Made by a program: the position numbers and the translations under genes. Positions 27,235 through 37,193 of a stretch of DNA of 64,000 nucleotides are shown in pieces. This stretch comes from Curtobacterium flaccumfaciens. GTDB taxonomy: Bacteria; Actinomycetota; Actinomycetes; Actinomycetales; Microbacteriaceae. Numbering within the stretch: position 1 is the first letter of the stretch; each line of letters starts with the position of its first letter. The notes under the pieces are model-generated. The model was not told the DNA's origin. It did not search any database and saw only the letters and a program-made list of their open reading frames with translations. The DNA lies in assembly GCF_004361695.1 (NCBI RefSeq), contig NZ_SNVW01000008.1:116546-180545 (forward strand). Reading direction: 5' to 3'.

Positions 27235-27270
27235 GTGGAGTAAAGTGGTGCACACAACGGTCCGGTGGAG
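27235..27270 (+). promoter_or_regulatory. mraZ promoter with candidate MraZ boxes
   Basis: GTGGAG at 27235, GTGGTG at 27245 and GTGGAG at 27265 follow the 10-base phase of MraZ operators in other bacteria; TAAAGT at 27241-27246 may be the -10 hexamer between the boxes. MraZ would thus repress its own operon. Confidence 0.5.
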
Positions 27271-27287
27271 CGGAGGGGAGGCCCGAC

Positions 27288-27719
27288 GTGCTGCTCGGTA
27301 CCCATGCCCCGAAGCTCGACGAGAAGGGTCGCGTGATCCTCCCCGCCAAGTTCCGGGACGAACTGTCCGGGGGGCTCGTGATGACCCGCGGCCAGGAACG
27401 CTGCGTCGTCGTCTTCAGTGCGGACACGTTCGAGCAACTGCACGAGCGCATCCGCACCGCTCCGATGACGTCGAAGCGGACCCGGGACTACATGCGTCTC
27501 TTCCTCTCGGGGGCGAGCGCCGAGACGCCCGACAAGCAGAACCGCGTCACCATCCCGCAGAACCTCCGCGAGTACGCGGGGCTCGAGCGGGACCTGACGG
27601 TCATCGGCAGCGGTGACCGTGCCGAGATCTGGTCGACCCCCGCGTGGGAGGCCTACTACGCCGAGGTCGAAGAGGGCTTCGCCGACAACGACGAGGAGGT
27701 GATCCCGGGGATCTTCTGA
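27288..27719 (+). CDS. mraZ: Transcriptional regulator MraZ
   Basis: 143 residues from a GTG preceded by GGAGGGGAGG. MraZ is a ring-shaped AbrB-fold repressor of the division cluster it heads. Two repeats are recognisable: [23 protein letters not shown] (4-26) and [23 protein letters not shown] (about 76-98), each with the DxxGRV/DKxxRV and Pro core. First gene of the dcw cluster; rsmH follows after 106 bases. Confidence 0.95.
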   Translation: MLLGTHAPKLDEKGRVILPAKFRDELSGGLVMTRGQERCVVVFSADTFEQLHERIRTAPMTSKRTRDYMRLFLSGASAETPDKQNRVTIPQNLREYAGLERDLTVIGSGDRAEIWSTPAWEAYYAEVEEGFADNDEEVIPGIF

Positions 27720-27825
27720 TCCGTGGATCGGGACTCCCAGCCGTCCGCCCTGACACACCTTCCCCGGTGTCAGGTCGCATGGATGGGGATCCGGACCCGC
27801 GGCCCAGGAGACAGAGGGGCTGCAC

Positions 27826-28797
27826 ATGGCAGAACACGACCAGACCGACGGGACACCGCGGTTCCCGCACACGCCGGTGATGCTCGAGCGCATCGTCGAC
27901 CTCTTCACCCCGACCCTCGACGGGCCGGGCAAGGTCGTCGTCGACGCCACGCTCGGCATGGGCGGGCACTCCGAGGGGCTGCTCGAGCGCTTCCCCGAGC
28001 TGACGCTGATCGGCCTCGACCGCGACACCGACGCGCTCGGCATCGCGGGGGAGCGCCTCGCCCGGTTCGGTGACCGTGTCCGCCTGGTGCACACCGTGTA
28101 CGACGGCATCGTCGACGCGATCGAGGGCGAGGGCTTCACGGAGGTCGACGGGGTGCTGTTCGACCTCGGCGTCTCCTCGCTCCAGCTCGACCGGGCCGAG
28201 CGCGGTTTCGCGTACAGCCAGGACGCCCCGCTCGACATGCGGATGGACCGGACCGAGGGGCAGACCGCCGCCGACGTCCTGGCCACCTACGACGAGGGCG
28301 AGCTGCGCCGGATCTTCCAGCGCTACGGCGAGGAGAAGCTCGCCGGCCGGTACGCCCGGGCGATCGTCGAACGCCGCACGACGCGGCCGTTCGAGATGTC
28401 GGGCGACCTGGTGCAGGTCCTCCACGACGCGACGCCGGTGGCCATCCAGCGCCAGGGGCACCCGGCGAAGCGTGTGTTCCAGGCGCTCCGGATCGAGGTC
28501 AACGCCGAACTCAGCGTCCTCGAGCGGGCGATCCCCGCCGCCCTCGACGCGATCGCGGTCGGCGGCCGGATCGTCGTCGAGTCGTACCAGTCGCTCGAGG
28601 ACCGCATCGTCAAGCGGGCCCTGACCGCCCGGACGAAGTCCAGCGCACCCGCCGGCCTGCCCGTCGAGCTGCCCGAGCACGCACCGACCTACTCCCTGGT
28701 CGTCAAGGGCGCCGAGCTGGCCGACGAGGCCGAACGCGCCGCCAACCCACGAGCAACCCCCGTGCGCCTGCGCGCGGCCGAGCGGATCCGGAAGTGA
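27826..28797 (+). CDS. rsmH: 16S rRNA (cytosine(1402)-N4)-methyltransferase RsmH
   Basis: 323 residues, usual length. Uses S-adenosylmethionine to methylate 16S rRNA C1402. It starts [15 protein letters not shown] with the SAM-binding motif [20 protein letters not shown] (about residues 38-57), then [23 protein letters not shown] and the C-terminal [20 protein letters not shown] and [16 protein letters not shown] blocks. Second gene of the dcw cluster, as in most bacteria; ftsL follows one base after the stop. Confidence 0.95.
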   Translation: MAEHDQTDGTPRFPHTPVMLERIVDLFTPTLDGPGKVVVDATLGMGGHSEGLLERFPELTLIGLDRDTDALGIAGERLARFGDRVRLVHTVYDGIVDAIEGEGFTEVDGVLFDLGVSSLQLDRAERGFAYSQDAPLDMRMDRTEGQTAADVLATYDEGELRRIFQRYGEEKLAGRYARAIVERRTTRPFEMSGDLVQVLHDATPVAIQRQGHPAKRVFQALRIEVNAELSVLERAIPAALDAIAVGGRIVVESYQSLEDRIVKRALTARTKSSAPAGLPVELPEHAPTYSLVVKGAELADEAERAANPRATPVRLRAAERIRK

Positions 28798-28798
28798 C

Positions 28799-29557
28799 AT
28801 GAGCACGAACCTCGCACTCGTCGACCCCGCCGTCGTCCCGTCCCGCGCCCCGCGGCCCACGCGGCACGACCGACCGGAGCTCGTCGAGGTCACCCCGACC
28901 AAGGCCCAGCGCCGCGCCCGCCCCCGGATCGCGTACGCGGTCGTGGCGGTGGCGGCGCTCGGCATCCTGCTCCTGGCGCAGCTCGGGATCAGCATGGTGC
29001 TCAGCCAGGGGGCGTACACGCTCAACTCGTTGAGCGCCGAGCAGACGAACCTCTCGCGGACCCAGCAGTCGCTGTCCGAGGAGCTCCGCGTGCTCGACTC
29101 CCCGCAGAACCTGGCGCGCAACGCCCAGGCGCTCGGGATGATCGCGAACTCCACGCCGGTGTACCTCGACCCGCGAACCGGTCGGGTGTACGGCACGCCG
29201 ACCCCGGCGGTCGCGGACCAGGCCACCGCGAGCACCGAGAACCAGGTGCCGAACTCGCTGCTCGCCGACGTCCCGCTCGCCGCTCAGCAGGGGGACACGT
29301 CGACGAGCAAGGAGAGCGGCTCGACGACCGGCAGCGACAGCACGGCGACCAGCGGCAGCACGGCGACGAGCGACAGCAAGGCGACCAGCGACGGCACGGC
29401 GACGAGCAACAGCACCGCCGGCGCAGCCGACGCGAAGGCCGACTCCGACGCGGCTGACTCTGAGAAGACCGCAGGCGCCAGCGCGTCGGGCGGGGCTTCC
29501 TCGACCACCGACGTAGAGTCCGACCCGAACCAGCTCCAGGCGCCCTCCACCCGGTGA
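28799..29557 (+). CDS. ftsL: FtsL-like division protein with long Ser/Thr-rich tail
   Basis: 252 residues from an ATG one base after rsmH. Topology is that of FtsL: short cytoplasmic N-terminus, one transmembrane helix (about 42-66, RIAYAVVAVAALGILLLAQLG), then a coiled-coil-like segment SAEQTNLSRTQQSLSEELRVLDSPQNLARNAQALGM that would pair with DivIC. Position between rsmH and ftsI is the ftsL place. Unusually, residues 150-250 are a low-complexity Ser/Thr/Ala/Asp tail, partly made of an 18-base repeat (29342-29413), giving a protein more than twice the length of typical FtsL. Confidence 0.8.
   Translation: MSTNLALVDPAVVPSRAPRPTRHDRPELVEVTPTKAQRRARPRIAYAVVAVAALGILLLAQLGISMVLSQGAYTLNSLSAEQTNLSRTQQSLSEELRVLDSPQNLARNAQALGMIANSTPVYLDPRTGRVYGTPTPAVADQATASTENQVPNSLLADVPLAAQQGDTSTSKESGSTTGSDSTATSGSTATSDSKATSDGTATSNSTAGAADAKADSDAADSEKTAGASASGGASSTTDVESDPNQLQAPSTR
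29342..29413 (+). repeat. 18-bp tandem repeat in the ftsL tail (4 units)
   Basis: Four units of the form ACGGCGACSAGCGRCRGC encode TATSGS, TATSDS, KATSDG and TATSNS. In-frame repeat number could vary between strains. Confidence 0.7.
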
Positions 29558-29629
29558 CCTGCGGGCCCGGCGCTCCCTGACCGAGGGCGCTCCAGCTCCA
29601 CCGCTCCGCCCCGGGAAGGACCGCACCGC

Positions 29630-31399
29630 GTGACGAAGACGACCCGAAGCCGACGACTGCGCTACAGCGTCGTGATGATCGCCGTGATCGCCCTGGTGGC
29701 GGTCTTCGTGATCCGACTGGTCGACATCCAGGTGGTGCAGGCCGCCGACCTCAACGAGCAGTCGAAGCAGAAGCGGAGCATCCCGGTCACGATCTACGGG
29801 ACCCGCGGCTCGATCGTCGACCGCTCCGGCACGGAACTCGCCGACAGCGTGACCCGGTACAACATCACGACGGCTCCCCGGCTCGTGAAGGAGTTCGAGG
29901 GCAAGCTCGGCGGGTCGCGCATCAAGGACGTCACGGTCGACACGGCGCTCAAGGCGCTGGCGGAGGCCTCCGGCGGCGACGTCGCCACGATGCGGAAGAA
30001 CATCGCGGCGAACCCGAAGTCGGACTTCGCGTACCTGGTCAAGGGCCTCGACGTGAAGCACTACGAGGCCGTGACGGCGCTCGGGATCCCGTGGGTCTAC
30101 AAGGAGCAGCAGGCCTCCCGCGTGTACCCGACGGCGGCCACCACGGGCAACCTCACCGGCTTCATGGGGACGGACGGCGCGCAGGCCGGCCTCGAGCTGG
30201 CGTACGACAAGTGCCTCGCGGGCTCGAACGGCTCCGAGACGTACGAGCGCGGTGAGGACGGCGTCCAGCTGCCGGGCAGCACGGTCACGACCAAGAAGGC
30301 CAAGGACGGCGGCACGCTCGAGACGACGATCGACAGCGACCTGCAGTACATGGCCCAGCAGACCATCGCGTCCGCGGCGAAGACGCTGCAGGCGGAGTCC
30401 GCCACGGCGACGGTGACGAGCGTCAAGACAGGTGAGCTCCTGGCGGTTGCGGACTACCCGACGGTCGACCCGAACGACGTCGACGCGACCACCGACAAGG
30501 GTGCCTTCGGGTCGCGGGCGCTGACGGCGTCCTACGAGCCCGGGTCGACGATCAAGGCCGCGATCGCCGCCGCGCTCATCGACCAGGGCAAGTCGAGCCC
30601 CACCGACGGGATCACGGTGCCGTACACGCGCTCGTTCCCGTGGGGCGGCTCGATCAAGGACGCCGAGTTCCACCCCACGGAGCACCTGACGCTCGCCGGC
30701 GTGCTGCAGAACTCGTCGAACGTCGGCATCACCGAGCTGGGCGAGCGGTTGAGCAAGCAGCAGCGCTTCGACTACATGAAGAAGTTCGGGCTGTTCCAGC
30801 CGGAGTCGGCGATCGACTACCCGGGCCAGCCGTCGATGGACTACGGCACGAGCCCGAACTGGGACGACCAGACCAACATCAACTCGATGTTCGGCCAGGG
30901 CATCTCGACGACGGCGGTCCAGATCGCCAGCGTCTTCCAGACGATCGCGAACCAGGGCGTGCGGATCCCGCTGCACTTCGTCAAGGGGTGCGAGACGGCC
31001 GACGGGAAGACGATCGACGCGCCCGACGTGCAGCCGACGCGCGTGGTGTCCGCGAGCGCCGCCACGCAGGTCACCGACATGCTGCAGAACGTCGTCAAGG
31101 GCGGCACCCTGTCGGGCATGGCGCCCATCTCCGGCTACAACATCGCCGCGAAGACCGGTACCGCCGAGGTGGCCGAGGGGTCGAAGGGCTACGGCGGCCA
31201 GCGCATCATCTCGGTGGCCGGAATGGCACCCGCCGAGGACCCCCAGTATGTTGTCACGGTGACGTTCACGAAGCCGCAGACGACGAAGTTCTCGTCCGGT
31301 GCAGCTCCGGCGTTCCGAACCCTCATGTCCCAGGTGCTCGAGAAGTACCGAGTAGCCCCCTCCACGTCGCAGGCGAAGCTGTACCCGTCCACGTGGTGA
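29630..31399 (+). CDS. ftsI: Septal peptidoglycan transpeptidase FtsI (PBP3 class B)
   Basis: 589 residues from a GTG with GGAAGGA upstream. A transmembrane helix near residues 9-33 anchors it, followed by a pedestal domain with GTRGSIVDRSGTELA. The transpeptidase domain has the three penicillin-binding motifs: STIK (catalytic Ser306, K309), SSN (362-364) and KTGT (508-511). It cross-links septal peptidoglycan with FtsW and FtsL. The gene follows ftsL after 72 bases and overlaps or abuts the murE start. Confidence 0.95.
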   Translation: MTKTTRSRRLRYSVVMIAVIALVAVFVIRLVDIQVVQAADLNEQSKQKRSIPVTIYGTRGSIVDRSGTELADSVTRYNITTAPRLVKEFEGKLGGSRIKDVTVDTALKALAEASGGDVATMRKNIAANPKSDFAYLVKGLDVKHYEAVTALGIPWVYKEQQASRVYPTAATTGNLTGFMGTDGAQAGLELAYDKCLAGSNGSETYERGEDGVQLPGSTVTTKKAKDGGTLETTIDSDLQYMAQQTIASAAKTLQAESATATVTSVKTGELLAVADYPTVDPNDVDATTDKGAFGSRALTASYEPGSTIKAAIAAALIDQGKSSPTDGITVPYTRSFPWGGSIKDAEFHPTEHLTLAGVLQNSSNVGITELGERLSKQQRFDYMKKFGLFQPESAIDYPGQPSMDYGTSPNWDDQTNINSMFGQGISTTAVQIASVFQTIANQGVRIPLHFVKGCETADGKTIDAPDVQPTRVVSASAATQVTDMLQNVVKGGTLSGMAPISGYNIAAKTGTAEVAEGSKGYGGQRIISVAGMAPAEDPQYVVTVTFTKPQTTKFSSGAAPAFRTLMSQVLEKYRVAPSTSQAKLYPSTW

Positions 31400-31413
31400 G
31401 GAAGAAGGAGCAC

Positions 31414-33060
31414 TTGTCCGCACGGATCCCCCCGGTCCTCCGACCCGAACACCCCACCCCGAGGGCCGTCGCCGAACTCGCGAACGCATTCGGTCTGCGT
31501 GTCGTCGGCTCGCTCGACGCCGTCGAGACGACCGGCGTGACGCTGAGCGCCGCCGAGGTGCAGCCGGGTGACCTCTTCGTCGGGGTGCACGGAGCGAACC
31601 GGCACGGCGCGCAGTTCGCGACCGAGGCCGCCGAGCGTGGTGCCGTCGCGGTCCTGACCGACGCCGATGGCGTGGCCCTGGCCGAACCGTCCGGCCTGCC
31701 GGTGCTCGTCGTGGACGACCCGCGTGCTGCCCTGGGCGACGTGTCCGCGTGGGTCTACCGCACCCACCCGGACGAGGCCACCGACCTGCCGCAGCTGTTC
31801 GCCGTCACCGGTACGAACGGCAAGACGAGCACCTCGTACATCCTCGAGGGGATCCTCAAGCAGCTCGGGCTCGTCACCGGCCTCAGCTCGACGGCGGAGC
31901 GCCACATCGGCACGCTCAGCGTCACGAGCCGGCTCACCACGCCCGAGGCCAGCGAGATGCACGCGCTCCTCGCCCGGATGCGCGAGAGCGAGGTCCGTGC
32001 CGTCGCCGTCGAGGTGAGCGCCCAGGCCCTCAGCCGGCACCGCGTGGACGGCATCGTCTTCGACGTCGCGGCGTTCACGAACCTGTCGCACGACCACCTC
32101 GACGACTACGCCGACATGGAGGAGTACTACCGCGCGAAGCTCCCGCTGTTCGAGCCGGAGCACGCCCGCCGTGGCGTCGTCTCGCTCGACACGGACTGGG
32201 GCCACCGCGTGGTGCAGGACTCCCGGATCCCGGTGACCACCATCACGGTGCACCCCGACGTCGAGGCCGAGTGGCACGTCGACATCGTCGAGGCCCACGC
32301 CGCGTACACCGAGTTCCGCCTGACCGGCCCCGAGGACCGCGAGCTCACCACCCGTGTGCCGCTGATCGGCTGGCACATGGCCGCGAACGCCGCCCTGGCG
32401 ATCGTCATGCTGGTCGAGGGCGGCTTCGAACTCGGCACCATCGCCCACGCGCTCGAGAGCAACCACCGCCACTACGCGGACGAGGACGGCGATCGCGGCG
32501 ACCACGGCCAGCAGCGCACGGTGTCCGCCATCGAGTGCTACCTGCCCGGCCGCACCGAGCGCGTCTCCGGTGACCGCGGGCCGAGCGTGTACGTCGACTT
32601 CGGGCACAGCCCCGACGCCTTCGAGAACACCCTCGCCGCAGTCCGGCAGTTCACCCCGGGCAAGGTCCTCATGCTCTTCGGTGCCGACGGCGACCGCGAC
32701 AAGACGAAGCGCGCCGACATGGCCCGCATCGCCGCGGCCGGCTCGGACATCCTGGTGGTCACCGACCACCACCCCCGCTTCGAGGACGCCGCATCCATCC
32801 GGAAGACCCTCGTCGACGCCGCGCGCGCCGCCTACCCGGAGCACGAGATCCACGAGGTCAGCCCGCCCGAGGCCGCGATCCGCACCGCCGTGGGCCTGCT
32901 GAGCGAGGGCGACTCGATCCTCTGGGCCGGCCCCGGTCACCAGGACTACCGCGACATCCAGGGCGTCCGCACCCCGTACTCGGCACGCGACGAGGCCCGT
33001 CAGGCGCTCCGCGAGGCCGGGTGGGAGCCGAACTCCGGCCCCGCCGAGGACGTCCGATGA
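31414..33060 (+). CDS. murE: UDP-N-acetylmuramoyl-tripeptide synthetase MurE (third-residue ligase)
   Basis: 548 residues from the TTG at 31414, preceded by AAGAAGGAG but with only 3 bases spacing; a GTG at 31396 overlapping the ftsI stop (GTGA) is the alternative. The ligase has the ATP-binding GTNGKTS (133-139), the central-domain RVPLIGWHMAANAALAI, and C-terminal-domain MLFGADGDRDKTKRADMA. MurE adds the third amino acid to UDP-MurNAc-dipeptide. The DNPR motif that binds diaminopimelate is replaced by DHHPRFED (451-458), so the substrate is probably not meso-DAP. In Microbacteriaceae, group B peptidoglycan has homoserine or a diamino acid other than DAP here. It ends in an ATGA overlap with murF. 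Confidence 0.93.
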   Translation: MSARIPPVLRPEHPTPRAVAELANAFGLRVVGSLDAVETTGVTLSAAEVQPGDLFVGVHGANRHGAQFATEAAERGAVAVLTDADGVALAEPSGLPVLVVDDPRAALGDVSAWVYRTHPDEATDLPQLFAVTGTNGKTSTSYILEGILKQLGLVTGLSSTAERHIGTLSVTSRLTTPEASEMHALLARMRESEVRAVAVEVSAQALSRHRVDGIVFDVAAFTNLSHDHLDDYADMEEYYRAKLPLFEPEHARRGVVSLDTDWGHRVVQDSRIPVTTITVHPDVEAEWHVDIVEAHAAYTEFRLTGPEDRELTTRVPLIGWHMAANAALAIVMLVEGGFELGTIAHALESNHRHYADEDGDRGDHGQQRTVSAIECYLPGRTERVSGDRGPSVYVDFGHSPDAFENTLAAVRQFTPGKVLMLFGADGDRDKTKRADMARIAAAGSDILVVTDHHPRFEDAASIRKTLVDAARAAYPEHEIHEVSPPEAAIRTAVGLLSEGDSILWAGPGHQDYRDIQGVRTPYSARDEARQALREAGWEPNSGPAEDVR

Positions 33061-34577
33061 TCGCCCTGACCCTCGCCGAGATCGCCACCGCGGTCGGCGG
33101 CGAGCTCATCGGCGGTGCCCAGGCGACGGACGTCGCCGAGCCCGGCGACCTGGTCGTCGAGGGCTCGGTCGAGACCGACTCGCGGCTCGTGCGTCCGGGC
33201 AGCGTGTTCTTCGCGCTCCCCGGCGAGGTCACCGACGGCCGCCGCTTCGTCGCGGCCGCGGTCGACGCCGGAGCCGCCCTGGTGATCACCCCCGAGCGCG
33301 TGGACACCACCGCGCCGCAGATCGTCGTGGCCGACGGCTACGAGGCCCTCGCGGCGCTCGCGCACGAGGTCGTCACGCGCGTCCGGATGAGCACCGCCGA
33401 CCGCGTGGACGCGGACGGCCGGCCGGCGCCGCTGCGGGTCGTCGGCATCACCGGCTCGAACGGCAAGACGAGCACGAAGAACATGCTCCGCACGATCCTC
33501 GAGCAGCACGGCGAGACCGTCGCGCCCCAGGGGTCGTTCAACAACCACGTCGGGGCACCGATCTCGATGCTCCGGGTGACGTACGACACGCGGTACCTCG
33601 TCGTCGAGATGGGGGCGAGCGGCGTCGGCCACATCGCCAAGCTCGTCTCGATCGCCGAGCCCGACGTCGGTGTCGTCCTCAAGGTGGGCCTCGCGCACGC
33701 CGGCGAGTTCGGCGGCATCGAGGCGACGCAGCGCGCGAAGTCCGAGATGGTCACCGACCTCCCCGACTCCGCGACGGCCCTCCTCAACGTCGACGACGAC
33801 CGGGTCGCGTCGATGCGCGACCTGACGGCCGCCCACGTGGTCGGCTTCGGCACGTCGGCGGACGCCGACTACCGCATCACCGGCATCGAGACGGACCGCA
33901 GCGGCACCCGCTTCACGCTCACCGCGCCTCCCGTCCGACCGGAAGGCGACCGTCCGGCGGACGCAACCCCGCCTGGAGGCACGGATCGCCTTCCCGAGAC
34001 CGTCGACGTCCGCCTCGCGATCCTGGGTGAGCACCACGCGATGAACGCGTCCGCGGCGCTCACGGTGGCCCACCTGTGGGGCGTCCCCCTGGCCGCCGGC
34101 GCCGAGGCGCTCCCGTCGATGACGCGCGCCGAGCGCTGGCGCATGGAGCTCCTCCAGGGCGGCCCGGAGGGCGTCACGGTCATCAACGACGCGTACAACG
34201 CGTCCCCCGACTCCACCGCAGCGGCGCTGCGGACCCTGGCGCAGATCGTGCGTCCGGGGGAGCGGACCGTCGCCGTGCTCGGCGAGATGGCCGAGCTCGG
34301 CGAGTTCTCGACGGAGGAGCACGACCGCATCGGCCGGCTCGTCGTCCGTCTCGGCATCGGACAGCTCGTGGTCGTCGGTCGCGCCGCGATGCCGATCCAC
34401 CAGGCCGCCACCCTCGAGGGATCGTGGGACGGCGAGTCCGTGTTCATCGAGGACGTCGACGACGCCGTCCACCAACTGCAGGACATGCTCCGCCCCGGCG
34501 ACGTCGTCCTCGTCAAGTCCTCGAAGTCCGCCGAACTGCGATTCCTCGGCGACCGCCTCGGAGGTGTCACCGAATGA
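33057..34577 (+). CDS. murF: UDP-MurNAc-tripeptide--D-alanyl-D-alanine ligase
   Basis: 506 residues; ATG overlaps the murE TGA (ATGA). Adds D-Ala-D-Ala to complete the pentapeptide precursor. P-loop is [13 protein letters not shown] (about residue 129), and other blocks are [27 protein letters not shown] and [20 protein letters not shown] short Pro/Gly/Asp-rich insert near residues 295-320 contains a fragment of the CTGGAGGC repeat (33971-33984) and is not part of the conserved enzyme. Overlaps mraY by ATGA. Confidence 0.95.
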   Translation: MIALTLAEIATAVGGELIGGAQATDVAEPGDLVVEGSVETDSRLVRPGSVFFALPGEVTDGRRFVAAAVDAGAALVITPERVDTTAPQIVVADGYEALAALAHEVVTRVRMSTADRVDADGRPAPLRVVGITGSNGKTSTKNMLRTILEQHGETVAPQGSFNNHVGAPISMLRVTYDTRYLVVEMGASGVGHIAKLVSIAEPDVGVVLKVGLAHAGEFGGIEATQRAKSEMVTDLPDSATALLNVDDDRVASMRDLTAAHVVGFGTSADADYRITGIETDRSGTRFTLTAPPVRPEGDRPADATPPGGTDRLPETVDVRLAILGEHHAMNASAALTVAHLWGVPLAAGAEALPSMTRAERWRMELLQGGPEGVTVINDAYNASPDSTAAALRTLAQIVRPGERTVAVLGEMAELGEFSTEEHDRIGRLVVRLGIGQLVVVGRAAMPIHQAATLEGSWDGESVFIEDVDDAVHQLQDMLRPGDVVLVKSSKSAELRFLGDRLGGVTE

Positions 34578-35677
34578 TCGCCCTCCTGATCGCCGGCGCC
34601 GTGTCGCTGGTGTTCACACTGCTGCTCACGCCGCTGTTCATCAAGCTGTTCCACCGCCTCGGCTGGGGACAGTTCATCCGCGACGACGGCCCGCAGTCGC
34701 ACCACACGAAGCGCGGCACGGCGACGATGGGCGGCATCGTCCTCATCATCGGCGCGGTGCTCGGCTACTTCGTCGGGCACCTGGTCGGGCGTGACTCGAT
34801 CACGCTGTCCGGTCTGCTCGTCCTGTTCCTCATGGTCGGCCTGGGCTTCGTCGGGTTCATCGACGACTTCCTCAAGGTGCGGCGGCAGCGGAGCCTCGGG
34901 CTCGGCGGCTGGGCCAAGGTGCTCGGCCAGGTCATCGTCGGCGTCATCTTCGCGACCATCGCCCTCGTCGTCCCGACCGCGAACGGCAAGCCGCCGGCGT
35001 CGACCATGGTGTCGGCCATCCGCGACATCCCGTGGCTCGACTTCATGGCACTCGGCACCGTCATCGGCACCGTGCTGTTCCTGGCGTGGATCGTCCTGCT
35101 GACCGTGTCCACGTCGAACGGCGTGAACGTCGCGGACGGCCTCGACGGACTGGCCACCGGGTCGAGCATCCTGGCGATCGGCTCGTACGTCATCATCGGC
35201 TTCTGGCAGTCGAACCAGATCTGCGGCGGCGCCCGGCTCGACGCCAGCACCGAACACGCCTGCTACACCGTGACGAACCCGCTCGACCTGGCGGTCGTCG
35301 CGGCCGCGGTGTGCGGCGGGCTGATCGGCTTCCTCTGGTACAACACGTCCCCGGCGCAGATCTTCCTCGGCGACACCGGGTCGCTCGGCCTCGGCGGTGC
35401 CCTGGCCGGACTCGCGATCCTCAGCCGCACCGAGCTGCTCCTCGTCCTCATCGGCGGCCTGTTCTTCATCGTCACCGGCTCGGTCATCCTGCAGCGGGCG
35501 TACTTCAAGATCACCCACGGCAAGCGCATCTTCCGGATGAGTCCGCTCCACCACCACTTCGAACTGAAGGGGTGGGCCGAGGTGACCGTCGTCGTGCGGT
35601 TCTGGATCATCGCGGGACTCTGCGTCGCTGCCGGTGTCGGCCTCTTCTACCTCGAATGGATCGCGCGCGTTGGCTGA
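34574..35677 (+). CDS. mraY: Phospho-N-acetylmuramoyl-pentapeptide transferase MraY
   Basis: 367 residues, ten-helix membrane enzyme making lipid I on undecaprenyl phosphate. ATG overlaps the murF stop. Motifs: [22 protein letters not shown] (first cytoplasmic loop), GFIDDFLKV (catalytic Asp-Asp), [12 protein letters not shown], and [12 protein letters not shown] with the C-terminal [11 protein letters not shown] histidine loop. All functional residues are conserved. The murD start lies inside its 3' end. Confidence 0.96.
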   Translation: MIALLIAGAVSLVFTLLLTPLFIKLFHRLGWGQFIRDDGPQSHHTKRGTATMGGIVLIIGAVLGYFVGHLVGRDSITLSGLLVLFLMVGLGFVGFIDDFLKVRRQRSLGLGGWAKVLGQVIVGVIFATIALVVPTANGKPPASTMVSAIRDIPWLDFMALGTVIGTVLFLAWIVLLTVSTSNGVNVADGLDGLATGSSILAIGSYVIIGFWQSNQICGGARLDASTEHACYTVTNPLDLAVVAAAVCGGLIGFLWYNTSPAQIFLGDTGSLGLGGALAGLAILSRTELLLVLIGGLFFIVTGSVILQRAYFKITHGKRIFRMSPLHHHFELKGWAEVTVVVRFWIIAGLCVAAGVGLFYLEWIARVG

Positions 35678-37193
35678 TCGTCTCGACTCCCTGGACAGCT
35701 GGTACTCCGAGGGGTGGAAGGGCCTGAACGTCGCCGTCCTCGGCCTCGGCGCCACCGGGTTCTCGGTCGCCGACACCCTGGTCGAACTCGGCAGCGACGT
35801 GACGGTGTACTCCACCGACGCGCCGGCCGACAGCGTCGAGCTGCTCGACGTCATCGGGGCGCGCTTCGTGCAGGTCCCGCTCGACACCGTGCCCGACGCG
35901 CTCGTGCAGCAGGCGCCGGACGTGGTCGTCGTGTCCCCGGGGCTGCCGCCGCACAACGCGACGGTCACCTGGGCCGTGGCGAACAGCACCGTGTGGGGCG
36001 ACATCGAGCTCGCCTGGCGCGTGCGAGACAAGGTCGTCCGCGGGCCGATCGCGGCCCCGTGGGTGACGATCACCGGCACGAACGGCAAGACCACCACGAC
36101 GCAGCTGACGACCGCGATGTTCGAGGCCGGCGGCCTCCGCGCGGTGGCGTGCGGCAACATCGGCGTGCCGGTCCTCGACGTCGTCCGCGACCCGGACGGC
36201 TTCGACGTCCTCGTGGTCGAGCTGTCGAGCCACCAGCTCCACTACCTGCCGACCACCGGCGACGGGGCCGTGGTGCCGCTCGCGAGCACCTGCCTCAACA
36301 TCGCCGACGACCACCTCGAGTGGCACGGCTCCGCCGAGGCGTACCGCGCCGCGAAGGCGAAGGTCTACGAGCGCACCGTGATGGCGTGCGTCTACAACAC
36401 GACCGACGACGCCACCCGGCGCATGGTCGAGGAAGCGGACGTGGTCGAGGGTTGCCGTGCCGTCGGCTTCGGCCCCGGCATCCCGGCGCCGGGCGACGTC
36501 GGCATCGTCGAGGACGTCCTGTGCGACCGTGCCTTCGCCGAGAACCGGCAGAGCAGCGCGCTCGAGCTCGCCACCGTCGCCGACCTCGAGCAGGCCGGGC
36601 TCGCCAGCCCGCACATGACGATGAACGTCCTCGCCGCCGCGGCCCTCGCCCGTGCGGCCGGCGTCCAGCCCAGCGCGATCCGCTCGGCCGTGCAGGGGTT
36701 CCGCGCGGACCACCACCGCACCGAGCTCGTGGCCACCGCCGACGGCATCACCTGGGTCGACGACTCGAAGGCGACGAACCCGCACGCCGCGACCGCATCG
36801 CTCGGTGCGTTCGACCCGGTCGTCTGGATCGTCGGCGGCCTGTTCAAGGGCGTCGACGTGGACGGACTCGTCGAACGCTTCGGTCCGGACGTCCGCGGCG
36901 TCGTCGTGATCGGCACCGACCGGACCCCCGTGGTCGAGGCATTCGCGCGACACGCGCCCGGGGTGCCCGTCCTGCAGGTCGAAGCAGCGGACACTGATCA
37001 GGTCATGCCCGAGGCGGTCCGGCATGCCGCATCGGTCGCGAGACCGGGCGACACGGTCCTCCTCGCCCCGGCTGCGGCGTCGTTCGACCAGTTCGGCTCC
37101 TACGCGGACCGGGGGCGTCGATTCGCGGCGGCGGTCCACGAGCACCTGGGAGGAAACGCCGATGGCGACGACGGATCTTCCGAACGGTCGTAA
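35670..37193 (+). CDS. murD: UDP-N-acetylmuramoylalanine--D-glutamate ligase
   Basis: 507 residues from TTG at 35670, overlapping the mraY stop by 8 bases; a GTG at 35634 inside mraY is less likely. It adds D-glutamate to the UDP-MurNAc-bound first amino acid. The Rossmann-like N-terminus is [17 protein letters not shown]; the P-loop is [13 protein letters not shown]; further blocks are [22 protein letters not shown], and [17 protein letters not shown]. In species with group B wall the acceptor residue is glycine rather than L-alanine; the sequence does not decide. Overlaps ftsW by 32 bases. Confidence 0.94.
   Translation: MADRLDSLDSWYSEGWKGLNVAVLGLGATGFSVADTLVELGSDVTVYSTDAPADSVELLDVIGARFVQVPLDTVPDALVQQAPDVVVVSPGLPPHNATVTWAVANSTVWGDIELAWRVRDKVVRGPIAAPWVTITGTNGKTTTTQLTTAMFEAGGLRAVACGNIGVPVLDVVRDPDGFDVLVVELSSHQLHYLPTTGDGAVVPLASTCLNIADDHLEWHGSAEAYRAAKAKVYERTVMACVYNTTDDATRRMVEEADVVEGCRAVGFGPGIPAPGDVGIVEDVLCDRAFAENRQSSALELATVADLEQAGLASPHMTMNVLAAAALARAAGVQPSAIRSAVQGFRADHHRTELVATADGITWVDDSKATNPHAATASLGAFDPVVWIVGGLFKGVDVDGLVERFGPDVRGVVVIGTDRTPVVEAFARHAPGVPVLQVEAADTDQVMPEAVRHAASVARPGDTVLLAPAAASFDQFGSYADRGRRFAAAVHEHLGGNADGDDGSSERS

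Larger units (their letters stand above)
26813..27287. other. 475-bp upstream region of mraZ
   Basis: No gene supported. In order: the intrinsic terminator (26833-26864), one 57-bp element (26918-26974), a GC-rich stretch with CGCCCC repeats, four CTCCAC boxes in 10-base phase (27084-27118), and a promoter region with GTGGAG boxes and TAAAGT (27235-27270). Confidence 0.6.
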
